The translations under genes and the position numbers were made by a program. The notes below the pieces were generated by a model. The model ran no database searches. It was not told where the DNA came from and saw only the letters and a list, made by a program, of their open reading frames with translations. This document shows, piece after piece, positions 17,493 to 22,357 of a DNA stretch of 22,357 nt (position 1 is its first letter; each line of letters opens with the position of its first letter). The stretch comes from Tritrichomonas musculus. Its lineage: Eukaryota > Parabasalia > Tritrichomonadida > Tritrichomonadidae. The stretch lies in the NCBI GenBank assembly GCA_039105265.1, contig JAPFFF010000458.1, forward strand, positions 1 through 22,357, read 5' to 3'.

Positions 17493-18488
17493 TTATTTTA
17501 AGCGATTTAATTTCATTAATTCATCTTTGAGAACCTGAGCGTAATCTTCTTTTTTTTTCCCTATTTGTGGCTCGTGAATTTTATCAGACAAATTTCGTGC
17601 CACTTTTGTTAAATCATTAAGAATTTCATCAGGGCAAAGGCCATCTTTCGTAGAAAGATTAAGCCTTTTAACACTTGTAAAATTAATATCACAGCGAGTT
17701 TCGTCTTTAAAACGCTCAAATTCGTAACTATCAGCGTCACCCATCAAGCATGCTATCAATTGTCTTTTATCTAAAATATCACCGTCTTCAGCTGAAAAAT
17801 TTTCAATATCATCTTCACTCAAACGGCCAACGTCAATTGCTTCCTTAATCCACGCAATTTCATCATTAGAAAATCCGCCAACTTCGTTCAAAATTTTACT
17901 TGCAATTTCAGCACTCAAAGATCCAAAGACATCATACATGTCGCCTCCAAAACATCGTCCGATATCATGCAATAACGATGCTGACATCGCACAAAATAAA
18001 GTTCTTGAATCCAGGTTTTGATATTCATTGAAATTGTTTGCATACGATTCGCACGATATTTGTGAAATTATCGCTGTTCGAATTGCATGTGCTATTCCAT
18101 GATTACTTAATAATTGGCCTTCATTAAAGCCGATGAATCTATTAATGAAATCTTTATATTTTTCTTTGGATGAATTTTTTTGACTTCGAATGTAATTCGG
18201 CGAGAAATTAGATGCATGTGCTGTTAAAAGTATCTGTAATTGTGTATCTTGTTTTAATGAATGAAAAAACTGTTCTTTTCCTTCCCAGAAAACTTTCATG
18301 CCGGTATACCCTGGTAATGGTTTGAAAAAATAATTTTTACAAGCTAATTCACATATTTGACCTAATACATCTATATCGCTTTGAGTTAGAGAAATAATAA
18401 TAGTTGAATCAGGGTTATCTTGAGGTTTATCGGTAGTAACGCTTGTTTCAGCCGCGTTTTTTTCTTCTTGAAATTGCTCAGTGCTCAT
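17493..18488 (-). CDS. HD-domain phosphohydrolase, distantly SidE-PDE-like
   Basis: 331 residues, intact, ATG at 18488. The first 30 residues are polar. The metal-binding layout of an HD hydrolase is complete: NHGIAHA (His130, His134), LLHDIGR (His174-Asp175), then DxD inside MGDADSYEFERF (Asp251, Asp253). GDMYDVFGSLSAEIASKIL after the HD pair fits the helix that usually follows. HD proteins hydrolyse phosphate esters of nucleotides and related molecules using metal ions. The spacing HG-x2-H, LLHD-x-GR and DADS-x-E-x2-R reminds me of the phosphodiesterase domain of SidE-family and Dup-type proteins, which act on phosphoribosyl-ubiquitin; this is a recollection of motifs, not an alignment, so the substrate is open. 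No signal peptide or membrane segment. Codon use and intact motifs argue for a working gene. Confidence 0.8.
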   Translation of the reverse strand: MSTEQFQEEKNAAETSVTTDKPQDNPDSTIIISLTQSDIDVLGQICELACKNYFFKPLPGYTGMKVFWEGKEQFFHSLKQDTQLQILLTAHASNFSPNYIRSQKNSSKEKYKDFINRFIGFNEGQLLSNHGIAHAIRTAIISQISCESYANNFNEYQNLDSRTLFCAMSASLLHDIGRCFGGDMYDVFGSLSAEIASKILNEVGGFSNDEIAWIKEAIDVGRLSEDDIENFSAEDGDILDKRQLIACLMGDADSYEFERFKDETRCDINFTSVKRLNLSTKDGLCPDEILNDLTKVARNLSDKIHEPQIGKKKEDYAQVLKDELMKLNRLK

Positions 18489-19380
18489 TTATGTCAAATA
18501 TTTTTTTTTAGTATTTTCTATGAGTTTATTCAAATTTAATTATGAGTATATTTGTTCTTTAAAAAAACATTATTTTAACCGAAATAATATTTATAATGTA
18601 AGAAGTAATTACAAAGTATCTTTTTTTAAAATGATATCTAACAAAATTTAATAAAAATATTGTTTATATTTTCATTTAAAGCAAATTCATAAAAACAATC
18701 AAAATAATCTCAAATAAGAAATAAAAATTCAACTTAACAATATTCATTATTTGTATTAATGTAAAATTTACTTATTCAAAAAGTTAAAATAAAGTTAATA
18801 GACATAATAAAAAAACACATTAAGAATATTTCTTTTTATTTTTGGTAAAATCAATTATTTCTTTCTGTGTTTCAATCTAGTGTAATAATGGCAATGAAAT
18901 TTGGTCTAATTTTTTATAAAGATCTAAATTTGTTTGATATTAATTATTTTTCAACAGAATATCAACAGCGCATTGATTTTCTTCTTGATTCAATAAATAT
19001 TAAACTCTATTTTCTTTTTGGTATTTTTTTTCTGTTTTAAATATAATAAAATCATCATTAGCTGTAGAAAGGTTTGAACATCATTTGCCTAAAAAAAATT
19101 GCATATTTACTTTAAGGGGAATCGCATCTAAATAAACTTTTCTTTTAATAAAGCCTGAATCTCAATTTAGCATATAAAAAAAATAATCCAATTTTTATGA
19201 TATTTTCAAACAACTTTTTCAATTAATCTATTCAAAAATTGAATGTTAATTTTTATTATCAAATTTAGTCATAAGTAATTGAGATTCAAATTGAATAACA
19301 ATTGACCATTTATATTTTCAAATTTAATAACATTTTTTTATGTCTTTTTATTTGTCTTATCAAGTTAAAGGCAATTTGTA
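18489..19380 (-). other. Intergenic stretch with minus-strand coding remnants
   Basis: About 890 nt, AT-rich. Between roughly 18855 and 19140 the minus strand shows short broken frames with coding character (KVYLDAIPLKVNMQFFLGK, then DVQTFLQL, then NQEENQCAVDILLKNN). They look like the decayed N-terminal part of one of the large trichomonad ankyrin or BTB-like families, but I cannot name it. The part next to 18489 holds only the upstream flank of the HD gene. Confidence 0.3.
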
Positions 19381-22155
19381 ATGCTGATCCAGCAAAGCGA
19401 TGATGTTAAATATGTTTCTTCACAAATTAAAATAGAATTTGGTATAATTCCGGAATTAACAGCAAGCATTTATGGCTCTGAGCTTCAAGGTTCCAATATT
19501 ATATCTAAATGTGTTCGAGAACAAGATGTTGTTACCTTTGATATCAAAAAAAAAAACAGATAAATCTCCCGTATTTCAATTATATCGCTAGCCCATCATT
19601 AATCCACGCTATCAAAGCAAACAACTTTTATTATATTCGGTACCAATAATTTTAAGGGCATGACTGTTGGCAATAAAATCCAGATTGACATTGAAAAAGA
19701 TACAATTCCGAAAATCCAAGAAAAGATCAGAGGAATGATTTAAAAAAAATTACAAAGATGAAATAAATCCCAAAAAAATCGCTGAAACAAAGATCCTTCT
19801 TTTCTTACCAGGTGGTATTCCTTTCATTGTCGGCAAGATTAGTGATTTTAAATATTCATTTCCAGATTACATGCCACATCTCTATGCAATCCTAGTAAAC
19901 GACTCCAAAATTACAGACAAAGTTCTTGACCAGATCTTTGATACGGTATGCAACATAAAAGACGAAAAAATGAAAAGTTTGCTTTCTCCAGATGGAAATA
20001 AACGGTTTCTGTGAAATTGCGGCGGTTTTAGGTTACATCCAGCAGAATGGTCAAAATGTCAAGCGAATGATCTACTCAATTGCAAAATATTGTCCATTTG
20101 CACCAATGATAAACGGTCTCTACAGCCTTGCTTGTATGAGTAGTGCAACCGGTCGAATAATCATTCAAATTACGGCTCCACTTTTCCGGCTTTTTGAAGA
20201 GATGGCCTCAAATCTGTCTGACCAATCCTGCATTTTCGCCTCAACCGTCAAATTTTTGGCCTTCTTCATGAATATTAAAATTAGTGACAGGATTTCTTGC
20301 ACCGAATTCGTCCGTCCTTTCTACAACATCGGATTTGAGAGTTACATCAACAAAAACTTCCCTGAAAAAGCGTTTCCTCAGATCCAGAGCATTGTTGCCT
20401 TTGATTTCAGAGACATGGATTGGATTCGTTTCGAACTTCCTTCATTGCATGACGAAGACTTCAGGGAAGCAATGAAACTGACAAGGACACTCCAATTCAT
20501 CCCTCCGATGTCTCTGAGAGAAATGCATCGTGTCTCACTTTTTAAAGGCAAAAATGGTCCGTGGCTCTTTTTGGCGGCATCTGTTTCCAAGGATGAAACA
20601 GATCGAAACAAGATAGACTACATAAACCCTGAAAACGGCGTTGTTGAGAACGACACTTACGAAAACATCGCAGTCAAGGCCATCGGAGTTGACTACAAAA
20701 AATCATCTGAAGAATTTGACAGAAAAGTTGTCGAATCAATTGACCCTGAACAAGTGAAGCAGCTTGTTTTTATTGTCATTGATAAATCGGGTTCAATGAG
20801 ATCCGGCTACAGTGATGATCTCAATCGATATCAAGCTTCACAGAAGTTTTTCATTAAGTTCACAGAGGCCTGTTACAGATTCCACACAACTTCTCTTTAT
20901 GGCTCAATTGTGTTCAACTCGAGCACTTAAGTTAGAAACCGTTTATTTCAGAGAAAGAATGATTATTGAAAATGAAAGGCCTGGCGGTGGTACACGAATG
21001 TTCACAGCAATGAAAAAAGCAGCTGATATAATTCTGCGTGCAAACCAAGGAAAAAAGTATCCAGACGCCGTCTTTAGGATCATTGTCATCTCCGACGGAC
21101 AAGACGGATGTGGAATAGAAGAAACAAAAGATGTTTCGAATTTCATTCTTCAAAATAAGTTCAGAATTGATGCAATCATTGTCTCAAACGACATAGCACG
21201 TGGGCTTGTCGCTATCTCTGAGCACACTGGAGGAATTGCCACTTTTCCACGCAGTGTTGAAGAAGGTCTTGAAATGTTCAACAAAGAAGAGTTCTTCAAT
21301 GTTGATCTCAGAGAGTTTGGTCCTATGCACGCACCAAACCTAACCACGAATGATTTTTAGAATCTTCCACATTAAGCTGTGGATGATCTTCACAGCGACA
21401 TTAAAATTAAGCCTAAAATTTACGCAGATCCAAAGAGGCTCGTGACAAGTCCACAATATGCAATCTCTGAATACAACAAAGAGGTTATTAGTGGCTCTGT
21501 TCCTGAAACAGCACATCGAAGCCAAAAGCGAATCATCCAAGAACTCAGGAAAATAATTGCAGAGCCTGTTGAAGATGTTTGTGTCTATCCGTTGAAAGAT
21601 CGAATTGATGTTTGGCGTGTTCTAATCCAAGTATTTGAAGGCTCACTTTATGATAAGAAATGGTTCTATATGATCATCGAATTCGGTCCTGAATATCCAA
21701 CGCATTATCCACTCTTTAGGTTCATCAAGCCTTCTTTTCATCCTAACATTACAGACCAAGGGCTCGTGTGCATTGACAGTCTTGATCAGAACTACAGAAG
21801 CGACATGTCATTTCGCGAACTAATTGGAAAAATCAGGTTGCTTTTGTTTGAGCCAAATTTCAAGAGTCCTGTCGACTTGAAGCGAGAAAAACTGATTGTC
21901 AAACAAAGGAACGAAAGCAATGGAAAAGACTCGCCTGAAGATTGGCTGAAAGAATGGAAGATTCAACCAAAAGATGGCAATCTTTTCCAAGGAGACTTAT
22001 GTATTGCAACTGTTTCAGAACAATTTTTATGTCCAATAAATCGAAAAATAATGAAAGAACCTGTGAAAGCAACTTCTGGAGTTTATTATGAAAAAGTTGC
22101 TCTTGAAAAATATTTGAAAACTACTTCAAATCTTACTTTTAGTGTTTTTATTTAA
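19381..22155 (+). pseudogene. Broken UBL / vWA / E2 / U-box fusion gene
   Basis: Pieces in order: a ubiquitin-like segment (VKYVSSQIKIEFGIIPE to VVTFDIK, 19381-19560); a second weak ubiquitin-like stretch (NKIQIDIEKDTIPKIQEKI, about 19670-19730); a linker (FLPGGIPFIVGKI); a region of unknown type; a von Willebrand A domain with MIDAS motif DKSGSM (20781-20798), GGGTRMF and ISDGQDG; an E2 ubiquitin-conjugating fold with HPNITDQGLVCID, catalytic Cys at 21769-21771; and the start of a U-box (FLCPINRKIMKEPVKATSG, 22024-22080). Frame changes near 19565, 19640, 19745, 20010 and 20925 and stops at 21358 and 21373 break it, and the U-box is cut short at 22155. The ancestor would have carried its own E2 and E3 modules. 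Two long open pieces (19992-20930 and 21379-22155) could still be expressed as fragments, but I consider the gene dead. Confidence 0.75.
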
Positions 22156-22357
22156 ATAGAAGAAATGAATGATTCTTTGCAAGGATCAGTTTATTATAAT
22201 TTAATATTAGATTTTTTTCTCTTCATTCCAATTCTTTATGAAAAAATGAATATCTTCACTTTTCTATTGTATCATAGCAAATGAATGCGAATAAAAAAAT
22301 TTAAAAACAAAATAAACATCAAATTTCAAATGTTATTTGAAAAATATAGCATTGAGT
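22156..22357 (+). other. Right-edge flank
   Basis: About 200 nt of AT-rich DNA after the dead E2/U-box gene; no feature seen. Confidence 0.4.

Overview
The window looks like nuclear DNA of a parabasalid protist, most likely a Tritrichomonas or Trichomonas relative. It is very AT-rich, has no tRNA or rRNA gene that I can see, and holds the families those genomes amplify: BspA-like leucine-rich repeats, Sel1-repeat proteins tied to kinases, ankyrin-repeat kinases, and many decayed copies beside living ones. The species is inferred from these families, not proven.

Layout. 1-1018 (+): 3' part of a Sel1-repeat gene. 1111-1593 (+): C-terminal half of a bacterial-type DUF362 gene. 2333-3928 (+): decayed gene with a transposase-like motif. 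4089-5284 (+): dead kinase-Sel1 gene. 5512-6382 (-): dead BspA-like LRR gene. 6868-11728 (-): the centrepiece, an ankyrin / coiled-coil / protein-kinase gene whose ankyrin part is cut by seven spacers. 12191-12512 (+): fragment for a basic tail. 13392-15953 (+): intact RING-H2 / BspA-LRR gene. 16618-17169 (+): small tail-anchored protein. 17493-18488 (-): HD-type phosphohydrolase. 19381-22155 (+): broken UBL / vWA / E2 / U-box fusion gene.

The most unusual feature is the ankyrin-kinase gene. Reading the minus strand, eight coding blocks (11628-11728, 11443-11544, 10297-10398, 10112-10213, 9397-9498, 9212-9313, 8690-8791, 8605-6868) join in one frame to 816 codons plus a stop. Each of the first seven blocks ends after the first two T's of a Phe codon, and each following block begins with its third T, always at the same point of the ankyrin repeat. 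The spacers are 83, 1044, 83, 613, 83, 420 and 84 nt. They fit 59-60 nt of flank plus n copies of a 24-nt unit, with n = 1, 41, 1, 23, 1, 15, 1 and one extra base in the 613-nt spacer. They lack the GT-start and ACTAACACACAG-type end known for trichomonad introns. Either they are unorthodox introns, or they are removed in some other way, or only the downstream coiled-coil/kinase part is expressed.

Several genes touch the ubiquitin system: an intact RING E3-like protein, a dead E2/U-box fusion, and an HD hydrolase with a faint resemblance to SidE-type phosphodiesterases. No operon logic is expected in this lineage, so neighbours need not act together.
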